64,000 nt of DNA from Streptomyces sp. HPF1205. GTDB lineage: Bacteria > Actinomycetota > Actinomycetes > Streptomycetales > Streptomycetaceae. The DNA lies in contig NZ_JAINVH010000008.1 of assembly GCF_020400825.1 (NCBI RefSeq), positions 62,001 through 126,000 on the forward strand. Reading direction: 5' to 3'. Position 1 is the stretch's first letter, and the number at the start of each line of letters is the position of its first letter. Shown here piece after piece: positions 53,759 to 62,684 of this stretch. Under the pieces are notes generated by a model. It was not told the DNA's origin. It ran no database searches and saw nothing but the letters and a program-made list of their open reading frames with translations. Position numbers and translations under genes: made by a program.

Positions 53759-55540
53759 CTAACCGTGCCAGGACCGCCACAGGGCCGCGTAGGCCCCGTC
53801 CGCGGCGACCAGTTGCTGGTGGCTGCCCAGCTCACTGATCCGGCCGTCCTCGACGACGGCGATGACGTCGGCGTCGTGCGCGGTGTGCAGCCGGTGGGCG
53901 ATGGCCACCACCGTGCGGCCGTCGAGCACCCGCGACAGCGAGCGTTCCAGGTGGCGGGCCGCGCGGGGATCCAGCAGCGACGTCGCCTCGTCCAGCACGA
54001 GCGTGTGCGGGTCGGCCAGCACGAGGCGGGCCAGGGCGAGCTGCTGGGCCTGGGCCGGGGTGAGCGCGGCGCCGCCCGAGCCGACCTCGGTGTCCAGGCC
54101 GTCGCCCAGCGCCCGTGCCCAGCCCTCGGCGTCCACCGCCCGCAGCGCCTCCCACAGCTCCTCGTCGGTAGCGCCGGACCTGGCGAGGCGCAGGTTGTCG
54201 CGCAGCGAGCCGACGAAGACATGGTGCTCCTGGTTGACCAGCGCGACGTGCGCGCGGACCCGCTCGGCCGGCATGAGCGCCAATTGCGCGCCGCCGAGGG
54301 TCACCTCGCCGGCCCGCGGGGCGTAGATCCCGGCCAGTAGCCGGCCCAGCGTGGACTTGCCGGCGCCGGACGGGCCGACCAGTGCCAGCCGGGTGCCCGG
54401 CGGGACGTCCAGCGACACCCCGTGCAGGACGTCGCTGCCCGCCCGGTAGCCGAACCGCACCTCGTCCGCCGTCACCCGGCGCCCGTCCGGGGAGAGCGAC
54501 TCGTCGCCCTCCGCCTCGGCGACCTCGCGCACTCCGACCAGGCGGGCGAGCGAGACCTGCGCGACCTGCAGCTCGTCGTACCAGCGCAGGATGAGGTTGA
54601 CCGGGTCCACCAGCATCTGGGCGAACAGGGCGCCGGTGGTCAGCTCGCCCGCGCTCACCCAGCCGTGCAGGGCGAAGGTCCCGCCGATCATGAGAACGGA
54701 GGTGAGGATCAGGGCGTGGGTGAGGTTGACCACCGGGAACAGGACGGTGCGCAGCCACATGGTGTACCGCTCCCAGGCCACCCACTGGCCGATCCGGCGC
54801 CTGGACAGTTCCTCGCGGCGAGCGCCCAGACGGTGTGCCTCGATGGTGCGCCCGGCGTCCACGGACTCGGCCAGGACCGCGGCGACGGCCGCGTACCCGG
54901 CGGCCTCCGAACGGTAGGCCGACGGGGCCCGCCGGTAGTACCAGCGGCACCCCGCCAGCAGCAGCGGCAGCGCGACCAGCACCGACAGCGCCAGGGGCGG
55001 CGAGGTCACCGTGAGGGCGCCGAGCAGCAGCCCGGCCCACACCACGGCGATCGTCAGCTGCGGCACGGCCTCGCGCATGGCGTTGGCCAGCCGGTCGATG
55101 TCGGTGGTGATCCGCGACAGCAGGTCACCCGTCCCGGCCCGCTCCAGGACCCCCGGCGGCAGGGCGACGGACCGGACCAGGAAGTCCTCCCGCAGGTCGG
55201 CCAGCATCCGCTCACCGAGCACCGCCCCGCGCAGCCGGACCAGCCGCACGAAGAACGCCTGCACCGCCAGCGCGGTCAGGAACAGCGCGACCGTCCGCCC
55301 GAGGTGGAGGTCGCGGTGGCCGGACGACAGCTTCTGGACCAGGCCGCCGAGCAGGTAGGGGCCCACCATCGAGGCGAGAACGGCCGCGGTGTTGACGGCG
55401 ACCAGCAGGACGAGGGACCTGCGGTGGCGCCGGGCCAGTTCCCGCACATAGGCCCGTACGGTCGCGGAGGAGCCCACCGGCAGGGTCGTGCTCCGCCTGG
55501 GCGCTGCCGGGTCGTACTCCGGCGGACGTACGCCGATCAT
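53759..55540 (-). CDS. ABC exporter subunit with intact ATPase domain
   Basis: 593 residues from ATG 55540, overlapping the upstream gene (ATGA). The N-terminal ~300 residues hold six membrane helices, then the nucleotide-binding domain with Walker A LVGPSGAGKSTLGRLL, Q-loop VNQEHHVFVGSL, a signature region in which the usual LSGGQ is LTPAQAQQLALARLVL, Walker B TLVLDEATSLLD and H-loop AIAHRLHT. The signature deviates (LTPAQ), as often seen in heterodimeric exporters. It probably pairs with the upstream subunit that lacks Walker A. The substrate is not known. Confidence 0.9.
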   Translation of the reverse strand: MIGVRPPEYDPAAPRRSTTLPVGSSATVRAYVRELARRHRRSLVLLVAVNTAAVLASMVGPYLLGGLVQKLSSGHRDLHLGRTVALFLTALAVQAFFVRLVRLRGAVLGERMLADLREDFLVRSVALPPGVLERAGTGDLLSRITTDIDRLANAMREAVPQLTIAVVWAGLLLGALTVTSPPLALSVLVALPLLLAGCRWYYRRAPSAYRSEAAGYAAVAAVLAESVDAGRTIEAHRLGARREELSRRRIGQWVAWERYTMWLRTVLFPVVNLTHALILTSVLMIGGTFALHGWVSAGELTTGALFAQMLVDPVNLILRWYDELQVAQVSLARLVGVREVAEAEGDESLSPDGRRVTADEVRFGYRAGSDVLHGVSLDVPPGTRLALVGPSGAGKSTLGRLLAGIYAPRAGEVTLGGAQLALMPAERVRAHVALVNQEHHVFVGSLRDNLRLARSGATDEELWEALRAVDAEGWARALGDGLDTEVGSGGAALTPAQAQQLALARLVLADPHTLVLDEATSLLDPRAARHLERSLSRVLDGRTVVAIAHRLHTAHDADVIAVVEDGRISELGSHQQLVAADGAYAALWRSWHG

Positions 55541-57468
55541 GCTGATTCCTCCATCGGCAGGGCGCCGTTCAGCGCCTCGGCGTCGGTTCCGGGACCGCGC
55601 TCGCTTCCCTCTCTCGGCTCGGCCGGGTCTCCCGCCCCGGTCCCGGCCCCGTTCTTGGTGCCGTTCTCGGTGCCGGACTCTCGGGTGACCACCGCCCGGT
55701 ACCGCGGATTCGTCCGCAACAGGTCGTGATGGCCGCCGACCGCGGCGGCGGTGCCGTCCTCCACGAACACGACCCGGTCGGCGCGGTCCAGGACCAGCGG
55801 GCTGGAGGTGAAGACGACGGTCGTGCGGTGGGCCCGGATCTCCTTCAGCCCGCGGGCGATCCTGGCCTCGGTGTGGGCGTCCACCGCGGAGGTCGGCTCG
55901 TCCAGCACCAGCACCTCCGGGTCGGCCACCAGCGACCTGGCCAGGGCTAGCCGCTGTCGCTGGCCGCCGGACAGTGAACGGCCGCGTTCGGTGATCCGCG
56001 CCCGCATCGGGTCGGCGCCGTCCGCGTCGGACCCGGCCAGGGACTGCGCCAGTGCGTCCAGTACGTCCCCGCACTGCGCCGCGGCCAGCGCCGCCCGCGG
56101 GGAGACCGCGCCGGACGACGGCACGTCGAGGAGTTCGGCCAGCGTGCCGGACAGCAGCACCGGATCCTTGTCCTGTACGAGGACGACCGCGCGGGCGACC
56201 GCCAGCGGCAGGGCGTCCAAGGGCTGCCCGCCGAGCAGCGCCGAGGCCGCGCTGTCGGCGTCGGCGCCCTCCCCGGCTCCGGCCGGACTGTGCCCGCCCA
56301 GCCTGTCGGCCAGCCGTCCCGCCGCGTCCGGATCACCGCAGACCACCGCGGTCAAAAGCCCCGCGGGAGCCGTCACCCCGGACCGCGGGTCGTGCAGGTC
56401 GCCCGAGGGCGCCGCCACACCGGCGTCCCTGCCCGCACCCGGCCCCCCGCCCCGGCCCGAGTCGGCGTCCGTCCGGTTCAGCGCCAGCACACGCGCCGCG
56501 CGTTTGGCGGAGGGACGGGAGAACGACCAGGCCATGGCGATCTCCTGGAAGTTCTGCAGGGGCAGCATCAGGAAGGCCACCGATCCGTAGACGGTGACCA
56601 GCGTGCCCACCGAGATCCGGCCGTCGAGGGCGAGCCGGGCCCCGTACCAGGCGACGCCGACCAGCAGCAGCCCGGGCAGGACGACCTGGACGGCGCTGAT
56701 CAGCGCCCACATCCGGGCGCTGTGCACGGCGGCCGCGCGCACCTGCTGGGAGGCGCGGCGGTAGCGGTCGAGGAAGAGGTCCTCACCGCCGATGCCGCGC
56801 AGCACCCGCAGGCCGGCCACCGTGTCCGAGGCCAGTTCGGTCGCCCGGCCCGCCTTCTCCCGCTGCAGGTCGGCGCGCCGGGTGGCGGCGGGCAGCAACG
56901 GCAGGACGGCCAGGGCGAGCACGGGCACCGCGGCGGCCACCACGACGCCGAGCGCGGGCTCGTAGACCAGCAGGGCGACGGCGACACCGACCGTGGCCAG
57001 CAGCGCGGAGGTGAAGCGCGCCACGGCCTCCACGAACCAGCCGATCTTCTCCACGTCGCCGGTGCTCACGGCCACCACCTCGCCCGCCGCGACGCGCCGG
57101 GTCAGGACGGAGCCGAGTTCGACGGTCTTGCGGGACAGCAGTTGCTGCAGGCGCGCGGACGCGGCGATCCAGTTGGTGACCGCCGTGCGGTGCAGCATGG
57201 TGTCGCCGACCGCGGTCAGCACACCGAGCAGCAGCATCCAGGCGCCGGCCAGCGCCAGCCGGGTACCGGAACGGTCGACGACGGCCTGCACCGACATGCC
57301 CACGGCCGCCGGGAAGGAGGCGACGGCGGCCATGTGGAGCAGGCCCCAGGCGGCCGCCGCCGCCTGCCCGCGCCATTGCCGCAGCTCCAGCCAGAGCAGG
57401 AAGCGGAATCCCGACCGCACATCGGGGTCGCCCGGATCGGAAAGAGGAAGACTGCGTAGGGACGGCAT
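55537..57468 (-). CDS. ABC exporter subunit with degenerate ATP-binding site
   Basis: 643 residues, ATG 57468 with AGGA upstream. Six membrane helices precede a nucleotide-binding domain. Signature LSGGQRQRLALARSL and Walker B VLVLDEPTSAVDAHTEA are perfect, and VVLVQDKDPVLLSGTL resembles the Q-loop, but the place of Walker A is occupied by VVCGDPDAAGRLADRL, with no GKS/T. The protein therefore cannot bind ATP normally at its own site. With its neighbour it would form a heterodimer having one catalytic and one degenerate site. A 40-residue Gly/Thr-rich tail follows. Confidence 0.9.
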   Translation of the reverse strand: MPSLRSLPLSDPGDPDVRSGFRFLLWLELRQWRGQAAAAAWGLLHMAAVASFPAAVGMSVQAVVDRSGTRLALAGAWMLLLGVLTAVGDTMLHRTAVTNWIAASARLQQLLSRKTVELGSVLTRRVAAGEVVAVSTGDVEKIGWFVEAVARFTSALLATVGVAVALLVYEPALGVVVAAAVPVLALAVLPLLPAATRRADLQREKAGRATELASDTVAGLRVLRGIGGEDLFLDRYRRASQQVRAAAVHSARMWALISAVQVVLPGLLLVGVAWYGARLALDGRISVGTLVTVYGSVAFLMLPLQNFQEIAMAWSFSRPSAKRAARVLALNRTDADSGRGGGPGAGRDAGVAAPSGDLHDPRSGVTAPAGLLTAVVCGDPDAAGRLADRLGGHSPAGAGEGADADSAASALLGGQPLDALPLAVARAVVLVQDKDPVLLSGTLAELLDVPSSGAVSPRAALAAAQCGDVLDALAQSLAGSDADGADPMRARITERGRSLSGGQRQRLALARSLVADPEVLVLDEPTSAVDAHTEARIARGLKEIRAHRTTVVFTSSPLVLDRADRVVFVEDGTAAAVGGHHDLLRTNPRYRAVVTRESGTENGTKNGAGTGAGDPAEPREGSERGPGTDAEALNGALPMEESA

Positions 57469-57776
57469 GATGTCCTGGGCTCGATGGGTTCTCGGCGGGG
57501 GACCGTCGGCAGGCACGGCCGCATGGGGGAAGAGGGCGGGGAACGAAGGGGGAGGAAACGTACCGGGCTCGGTCAGGAGCCGCACAAGGTTCGCCTCGCC
57601 GACGTCCTCGGGTCAACCGGTTTTCCCGCCGCGACCGCCCGGCGGCGCTCGCCGCCGGCCCCCGCCCGACCCGCCGGCCCCCGCCCGACCCCTCGGCTCC
57701 CGCCCGACCCCTCGGCCTCGTCCCGCCCCCTCGACCCCCGCCCGCCCCCGCGACTCCCTCCTTCGGACGGCAATCG
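57469..57776. other. Gene-free C-rich region upstream of the amylase gene
   Basis: No gene. From 57655 to 57765 it is a low-complexity, C-rich series of imperfect repeats built on CCCGACCC and CTCGGC. It separates the divergent ABC exporter and amylase promoters. Confidence 0.5.
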
Positions 57777-57787
57777 CTTGCAGCAAG
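57777..57787. promoter_or_regulatory. Amylase-type operator CTTGCAGCAAG
   Basis: CTTGC and GCAAG form a perfect dyad around A. CTTGCAG-type elements are described upstream of Streptomyces alpha-amylase and maltose genes, where the MalR repressor and glucose control act. TTGACG at 57815-57820 further on may be the -35 of the promoter; the -10 is unclear. Confidence 0.55.
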
Positions 57788-57952
57788 ACGGCGCAACTTC
57801 TTCCGCGCCTTCTATTGACGTGTACGCATCGATAGCGGGAAGCTCCTGCCGGATCCGGGAGTACCGGATCCGTTACCCCACATCGGCGGCCAGGCGCGTG
57901 GCTGCCTTCGCCGGGCACACCCGCGTGCGCCCGCTCATCGAAGGAGCCGCCC

Positions 57953-59347
57953 ATGAGATCCCGCGTCCTCAACGGGGCGCTGGCAGCGCTTGTCACCGCG
58001 GCCGGACTGCTCGCCGTCTCGGCGCAGCAGCCGGCCCACGCGAGCCCGCCCGGCGCGAAGGACGTCACCGCGACGCTCTTCGAGTGGAAGTACGACTCGG
58101 TCGCCACCGCCTGCACCACCACCCTCGGCCCCAAGGGCTACGGCTACGTCGAGGTCTCACCGGCCCAGGAGCACATCCAGGGCCCGCAGTGGTGGACCTC
58201 GTACCAGCCGGTGAGCTACCGCATAGCCGGCCGGCTCGGGGACGCCGCCGCATTCGCGCACATGGTGGCCACCTGCCACGCCGCCGGAGTGAAGGTCATT
58301 GCCGACGCCGTGATCAACCACATGACCGCCGGCTCCGGCACCGGCACCGGCGGCACGAACTACACCAAGTACGACTACCCCGGCACGTACCAGGTCCAGG
58401 ACTTCCACTCCTGCCGGACCAGCATCAGCGACTACACCAACCGCTACGACGTCCAGAACTGCGAACTGGTGGGCCTTGCCGACCTGGACACCGGCAGCGA
58501 CTACGTGCGCTCCACGATCGCCGGCTACCTCGACAACCTGATCTCGATGGGCGTCGACGGCTTCCGCATCGACGCCGCCAAGCACATCGCCGCCTCCGAC
58601 CTGGCCGCGATCAAGGCCAAGCTCACCAACCCGAACATCTTCTGGGCGCAGGAGGTCATCTACGGGGCCGGCGAGGCGGTCCAGCCCGGTGAGTACACCG
58701 GCACCGGCGACGTGGACGTCTTCCAGGGCGCCTACGACCTCAAGCGGATCTTCACCAGCGAGAAACTCGCCTACCTCGGCAGCTGGGGCGCGGCCTGGGG
58801 AGCGGGATACCTGCCGAGCTCCCAGTCGCGCACCTTCGTCGACAACTGGGACACCGAGCGCAACGGCTCCACGCTCAACTACAAGTACGGCAACACCTAC
58901 ACCCTGGCCAATGTCTACCTGCTGGCCTGGCCGTACGGCTCGCCCAACGTCTATTCCGGCTACGAGTTCTCCGACAACGACGCCGGACCTCCCAACGGCG
59001 GTACCGTCAACGCCTGCTACGCCGACGGCTGGAAGTGCCAGCACGCCTGGCCGCAGATCGCGAACATGGTCGGCTTCCACAACGCCGTCGCGGGCACCGG
59101 CGTCACCGACTGGTGGGACGACGGCGGCAACGCCATCGCCTTCGGCCGCGGCGACAAGGGGTATGTGGCCATCAACCACGAGGGCGGCGCGATCACCCGG
59201 ACCTTCGCGACCTCGCTGCCCGCCGGCACGTACTGCGACGTCCAGCACAGCGGCACCAGGTACACGGTCGGCTCCGACGGCACCTTCACCGCCACGGTGG
59301 GCGCGGGTGACGCCGTCGCCCTGTACGTGGGCGCTCCTTGCGGCTGA
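57953..59347 (+). CDS. Secreted alpha-amylase, GH13
   Basis: 464 residues; AAGGAG upstream of ATG 57953 and a signal peptide cleaved after AHA at residue 30. The four GH13 regions are [18 protein letters not shown] with the nucleophile Asp, WAQEVIYG with the acid Glu, and [12 protein letters not shown], where the common FVDNHD has Trp in place of His; this form is what I recall for Streptomyces amylases. The end forms the usual C-terminal beta-domain. No starch-binding domain. It hydrolyses internal alpha-1,4 bonds of starch, presumably under MalR-type control. Confidence 0.95.
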   Translation: MRSRVLNGALAALVTAAGLLAVSAQQPAHASPPGAKDVTATLFEWKYDSVATACTTTLGPKGYGYVEVSPAQEHIQGPQWWTSYQPVSYRIAGRLGDAAAFAHMVATCHAAGVKVIADAVINHMTAGSGTGTGGTNYTKYDYPGTYQVQDFHSCRTSISDYTNRYDVQNCELVGLADLDTGSDYVRSTIAGYLDNLISMGVDGFRIDAAKHIAASDLAAIKAKLTNPNIFWAQEVIYGAGEAVQPGEYTGTGDVDVFQGAYDLKRIFTSEKLAYLGSWGAAWGAGYLPSSQSRTFVDNWDTERNGSTLNYKYGNTYTLANVYLLAWPYGSPNVYSGYEFSDNDAGPPNGGTVNACYADGWKCQHAWPQIANMVGFHNAVAGTGVTDWWDDGGNAIAFGRGDKGYVAINHEGGAITRTFATSLPAGTYCDVQHSGTRYTVGSDGTFTATVGAGDAVALYVGAPCG

Positions 59348-59363
59348 CCAGGGCCTTCCCCGG

Positions 59364-59391
59364 CCTCGGGCGGGCGAAGGCCCGCCCGAGG
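59364..59391 (+). terminator. Terminator after the amylase gene
   Basis: CCTCGGGCGGGC at 59364-59375 and its perfect complement at 59380-59391 enclose the loop GAAG, 17 nt past the stop. Confidence 0.92.
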
Positions 59392-59490
59392 TGACGCAAC
59401 ACACGCGGTTGGCCACTCTGCGGCGGTACACGGCACACTGTGGACTTCCGCATTCCGCGGGATCATCACCACAGAGGGGACCTCCGACCC

Positions 59491-59931
59491 ATGAAGGGTT
59501 TTCGCGCTTTCCTGCTGCGCGGCAACGTCGTGGACCTGGCCGTCGGCATCGTCGTCGGCAGCGCCTTCACCAGCCTGGTGAGCAACTTCGTGAAGGCGTT
59601 TCTCACGCCGATCGTCGGCCTGGTGTCCGGCGCCACCGGTGACTTCACCGACAAGTCCTTCCACGCCTCGCGCGTCACCTTTCCCTACGGTGTGTTCATC
59701 AACGCGCTCATCAGCTTCGTCCTCGTCGCGTCGGTGATCTACTTCCTGGTGGTGCTTCCGATGAACCGCATGCAGGAGCGGTTCTTCCCGAAGGCGACTT
59801 CGGCGCCCATGCGCGAGTGCCCGGAGTGCCTGACCGCGATACCGGCCGCCGCCAAGCGGTGCAGCGCCTGCACCGCCCCGGTCGGCCCGCAGGGCACGGT
59901 CCAGGGCGAGCCGGCCGACCTGGCGAAGTAG
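59491..59931 (+). CDS. mscL: Large-conductance mechanosensitive channel with C-terminal zinc ribbon
   Basis: 146 residues; AGAGGGGA upstream of ATG 59491. MKGFRAFLLRGNVVDLAVGIVVGSAF is the classical MscL start and pore helix, and VIYFLVVLPMNRM the second membrane helix. After it, RECPECLTAIPAAAKRCSACTAPVG forms a zinc-ribbon-like pattern CxxC-x10-CxxC at the C-terminus. MscL opens under hypo-osmotic shock to release solutes. The zinc ribbon is a variation on the usual cytoplasmic helix bundle. (The first block is at residues 1-26.). Confidence 0.95.
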   Translation: MKGFRAFLLRGNVVDLAVGIVVGSAFTSLVSNFVKAFLTPIVGLVSGATGDFTDKSFHASRVTFPYGVFINALISFVLVASVIYFLVVLPMNRMQERFFPKATSAPMRECPECLTAIPAAAKRCSACTAPVGPQGTVQGEPADLAK

Positions 59932-60062
59932 CCCGCGGCTTTCGCGGCGAGTGCCGTCCGCGGGCCGTCGGCGGGCGGCACTCCGACGGGGCCGGTGAGG
60001 TCGGCGGGCGGACCCGGCCGGTTCGGCGGGCGGACCCGGTGACGTACGCGACCGGCCCCGGC

Positions 60063-60557
60063 TCAGTCCCGCGGCCGGTCCGGCTCGCCCAGTGCCTCCA
60101 GCAGGCCGGTCAGCGCCGCGCGCTGGGCGTCGTCCAGCGGCGCGAGCAGTTCCGCGGCCGCCGCCCGGCGGGCCCGACGCAGCTCCAGCAGCGCCCGGGC
60201 GCCCCCCGGCCGCAGTTCGATCCGGGTCACCCGGCGGTTGTGCGGGTCGGGCACACGCCGCAGCAACTCCTGTGCCTCCAGGGCGTCCACCAGCGTGGTC
60301 ACCGCCCGCGGGACCACTTCGAGGCGCTGGGCGAGGTCGGCCATCCGCGGCGGCTCCTCGCAGTGCGCGAGCGCGCGCAGCAGCCGGGCCTGCGCCGGCG
60401 TGATGCCCAGCGGCTCCAGCAGCCGCCGCTGGGAGCGGTGCAGCCGCCTGCTCAGCGCGATCAACTGATCGGCCAGACGCCCGGTGACCTCGTCGGTTCC
60501 CGTACCGGCGGAGTCGGACCGCGCGGCGTCGACGACCAGGGTGGTGCGCGTTTCCAT
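60063..60557 (-). CDS. MarR-family transcriptional regulator
   Basis: 164 residues from ATG 60557. The winged HTH is in LGITPAQARLLRALAHCEEPPRMADLAQRLEVVPRAVTTLVDALEAQ, then the wing LLRRVPDPHNRRVTRIEL. It is divergent from an ABC exporter gene and shares with it a 29-bp operator, so it probably represses the exporter and itself until a ligand such as an antibiotic is bound. TACCCT lies 6 nt before the ATG, matching a leaderless transcript. (HTH spans residues ~50-97.). Confidence 0.9.
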   Translation of the reverse strand: METRTTLVVDAARSDSAGTGTDEVTGRLADQLIALSRRLHRSQRRLLEPLGITPAQARLLRALAHCEEPPRMADLAQRLEVVPRAVTTLVDALEAQELLRRVPDPHNRRVTRIELRPGGARALLELRRARRAAAAELLAPLDDAQRAALTGLLEALGEPDRPRD

Positions 60558-60563
60558 GTGTCG

Positions 60564-60615
60564 AGGGTACCAGGAGCGGTGTTCATTGTGAACGTAGGTA
60601 ACAATGAACTACACT
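60564..60615. promoter_or_regulatory. Shared divergent promoters and MarR operator
   Basis: GTTCATTGT at 60581-60589 and ACAATGAAC at 60601-60609 are perfect 9-bp inverted arms. Plus-strand promoter: TTGTGA 60586-60591, 18 bp, TACACT 60610-60615. Minus-strand promoter: TTCACA (60592-60587), 17 bp, TACCCT (60569-60564). The two -35 hexamers overlap each other inside the operator. Confidence 0.8.
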
Positions 60616-60699
60616 CTCGATGTCGAACGCCGCACCCTGCCGCGGGCCCATCGCGCCGGGGTCGCGCCGACATCCGCGTTTCGTTCCCCGAGGAGTCCT

Positions 60700-62511
60700 T
60701 TGCGCCCCGAAAACGATCTCGCCGCCCGCTGGTCGGCGCCCAAGAAGCCGACCGGCCCCACCGACGTCCGCCGCATCATGCGGCTGTTCCGCCCCTACCG
60801 CGGCCGGCTCGCCGTCGTCGGCCTGCTCGTCGCCCTGTCCTCCCTCGTCTCCGTCGCCTCGCCGTTCATGCTGCGGGCGGTCCTCGACACCGCGATCCCG
60901 CAGGGCCGCACCGGGCTGCTCAGCCTGCTCGTCCTCGGCATGATCGCCACCGCCGCCGCCAACGGGGTCTTCGGCGTCGTGCAGACCCTGATCTCCACGA
61001 CCGTCGGCCAGCGAGTGATGCACGACCTGCGCACCGCCGTCTACGAGCGGCTGCAGCGGATGTCGCTGGCCTTCTTCACCAGGACCCGCACCGGTGAGGT
61101 CCAGTCCCGCATCGCCAACGACATCGGCGGCATGCAGGCCACCGTCACCTCCACCGCCACCTCGCTGGTGTCCAACGCCACGGCCGTGGTCGCCTCGGTC
61201 GTCGCCATGGCCGCCCTCGACTGGCGGCTGACCCTGGTGTCCCTGGCGCTGCTCCCGGTCTTCGTCTGGGTCGCCCGCAAGGTCGGCCGCGAGCGCAAGA
61301 AGATCGCGAGCGAGCGGCAGAAGCAGATGGCGGCCATGTCGGCCATCGTCACCGAGTCGCTGTCCGTCAGCGGCATCCTGCTCGGCCGCACCATGGGCCG
61401 CGGTGACTCGCTGACCCGCGAGTTCGCCGCCGAGTCCGAACGGCTGGTGGACCTGGAGGTACGGTCCAACATGCAAGGCCGCTGGCGGATGGCGGTCATC
61501 GGCATCGTCATGTCGGCCATGCCCGCCCTCCTGTACTGGGCGGCCGGCCTCACCTCCGGCCACAACGGCCCGGACGTCTCCATCGGCACCCTGGTCGCCT
61601 TCGTCTCCCTGCAGCAGGGCATGTTCCGGCCGACGGTCTCCCTGCTGGCCACCGGCGTGCAGGTGCAGACCTCGCTCGCCCTGTTCCAGCGCATCTTCGA
61701 GTACCTCGACCTGCCGATCGACATCACCGAGAAGCCCGACGCCGTCCATCTCGCCACCGTCCGCGGCGAGATCCGCCTGGAGAACGTCGACTTCTCCTAC
61801 GACCCGGAATCCGGCGACGCGACCCTGCGGGGCATCGACCTCACGGTCCCGGCGGGCGGCAGCCTCGCCGTCGTCGGCGCCACCGGCTCCGGCAAGAGCA
61901 CCCTCAGCTACCTGGTGCCGCGCCTGTACGACGTCACCGGCGGCCGCGTCACCCTCGACGGCACGGACGTCCGTGACCTCGACTTCGAGACGCTCTCCGC
62001 CGCGGTCGGCGTCGTCTCCCAGGAGACGTATCTCTTCCACGCCTCCGTCGCCGACAACCTCCGGTTCGCCAAACCGGACGCCACGGACGAGGAGATCCGG
62101 GCCGCCGCGCGGGCCGCGCAGATCCACGAGCACATCGCCGGTCTGCCCGACGGTTACGACACCCTCGTCGGCGAACGCGGCTACCGCTTCTCGGGCGGCG
62201 AGAAGCAGCGCCTCGCCATCGCCCGCACCATTCTGCGCGACCCGCCGGTCCTCATCCTGGACGAGGCCACCAGCGCGCTGGACACCCGCACCGAGGCCGC
62301 CGTACAGGACGCGATCGACTCCCTGTCGGCCGGGCGCACCACCATCACCATCGCCCACCGGCTGTCCACCATTCGCGACGCCGACCAGATCGTCGTCCTG
62401 GACGCCGGCCGCATCGTCGAACGCGGCACCCACGACGAACTGCTCGCCCTGGACGGCCGCTATGCCGCGCTGATCCGCCGCGACACGCAGTTGGCGACCA
62501 CCGTGCCTTAG
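60700..62511 (+). CDS. ABC multidrug exporter (transmembrane + ATPase)
   Basis: 603 residues from TTG 60700, preceded by AGGAG; the frame is open to ATG 60604 but the intervening residues look non-coding. Six membrane helices, then complete ATPase motifs: Walker A VVGATGSGKSTLSYLV, Q-loop VVSQETYLF, signature RFSGGEKQRLAIAR, Walker B VLILDEATSALDTRTE and H-loop TIAHRLSTI. It should export lipophilic compounds as a homodimer. Controlled by the divergent MarR regulator. Confidence 0.92.
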   Translation: MRPENDLAARWSAPKKPTGPTDVRRIMRLFRPYRGRLAVVGLLVALSSLVSVASPFMLRAVLDTAIPQGRTGLLSLLVLGMIATAAANGVFGVVQTLISTTVGQRVMHDLRTAVYERLQRMSLAFFTRTRTGEVQSRIANDIGGMQATVTSTATSLVSNATAVVASVVAMAALDWRLTLVSLALLPVFVWVARKVGRERKKIASERQKQMAAMSAIVTESLSVSGILLGRTMGRGDSLTREFAAESERLVDLEVRSNMQGRWRMAVIGIVMSAMPALLYWAAGLTSGHNGPDVSIGTLVAFVSLQQGMFRPTVSLLATGVQVQTSLALFQRIFEYLDLPIDITEKPDAVHLATVRGEIRLENVDFSYDPESGDATLRGIDLTVPAGGSLAVVGATGSGKSTLSYLVPRLYDVTGGRVTLDGTDVRDLDFETLSAAVGVVSQETYLFHASVADNLRFAKPDATDEEIRAAARAAQIHEHIAGLPDGYDTLVGERGYRFSGGEKQRLAIARTILRDPPVLILDEATSALDTRTEAAVQDAIDSLSAGRTTITIAHRLSTIRDADQIVVLDAGRIVERGTHDELLALDGRYAALIRRDTQLATTVP

Positions 62512-62684
62512 GCCGTCCAGGACCCGGGCGGTCCGTATCGCGCGCCGCCCGCACGCGCGCCGCTCATGTCCGTGCCGCCCGCACGCGCGCGTCCGCGCCG
62601 TCCGCACCCGCCCGTCCCTCCCCGGGCCGCCCGTACCGCCCCGGTCCGCGTTCGCGCGTGGCCCGCGGACCGACCGTCACCGGG

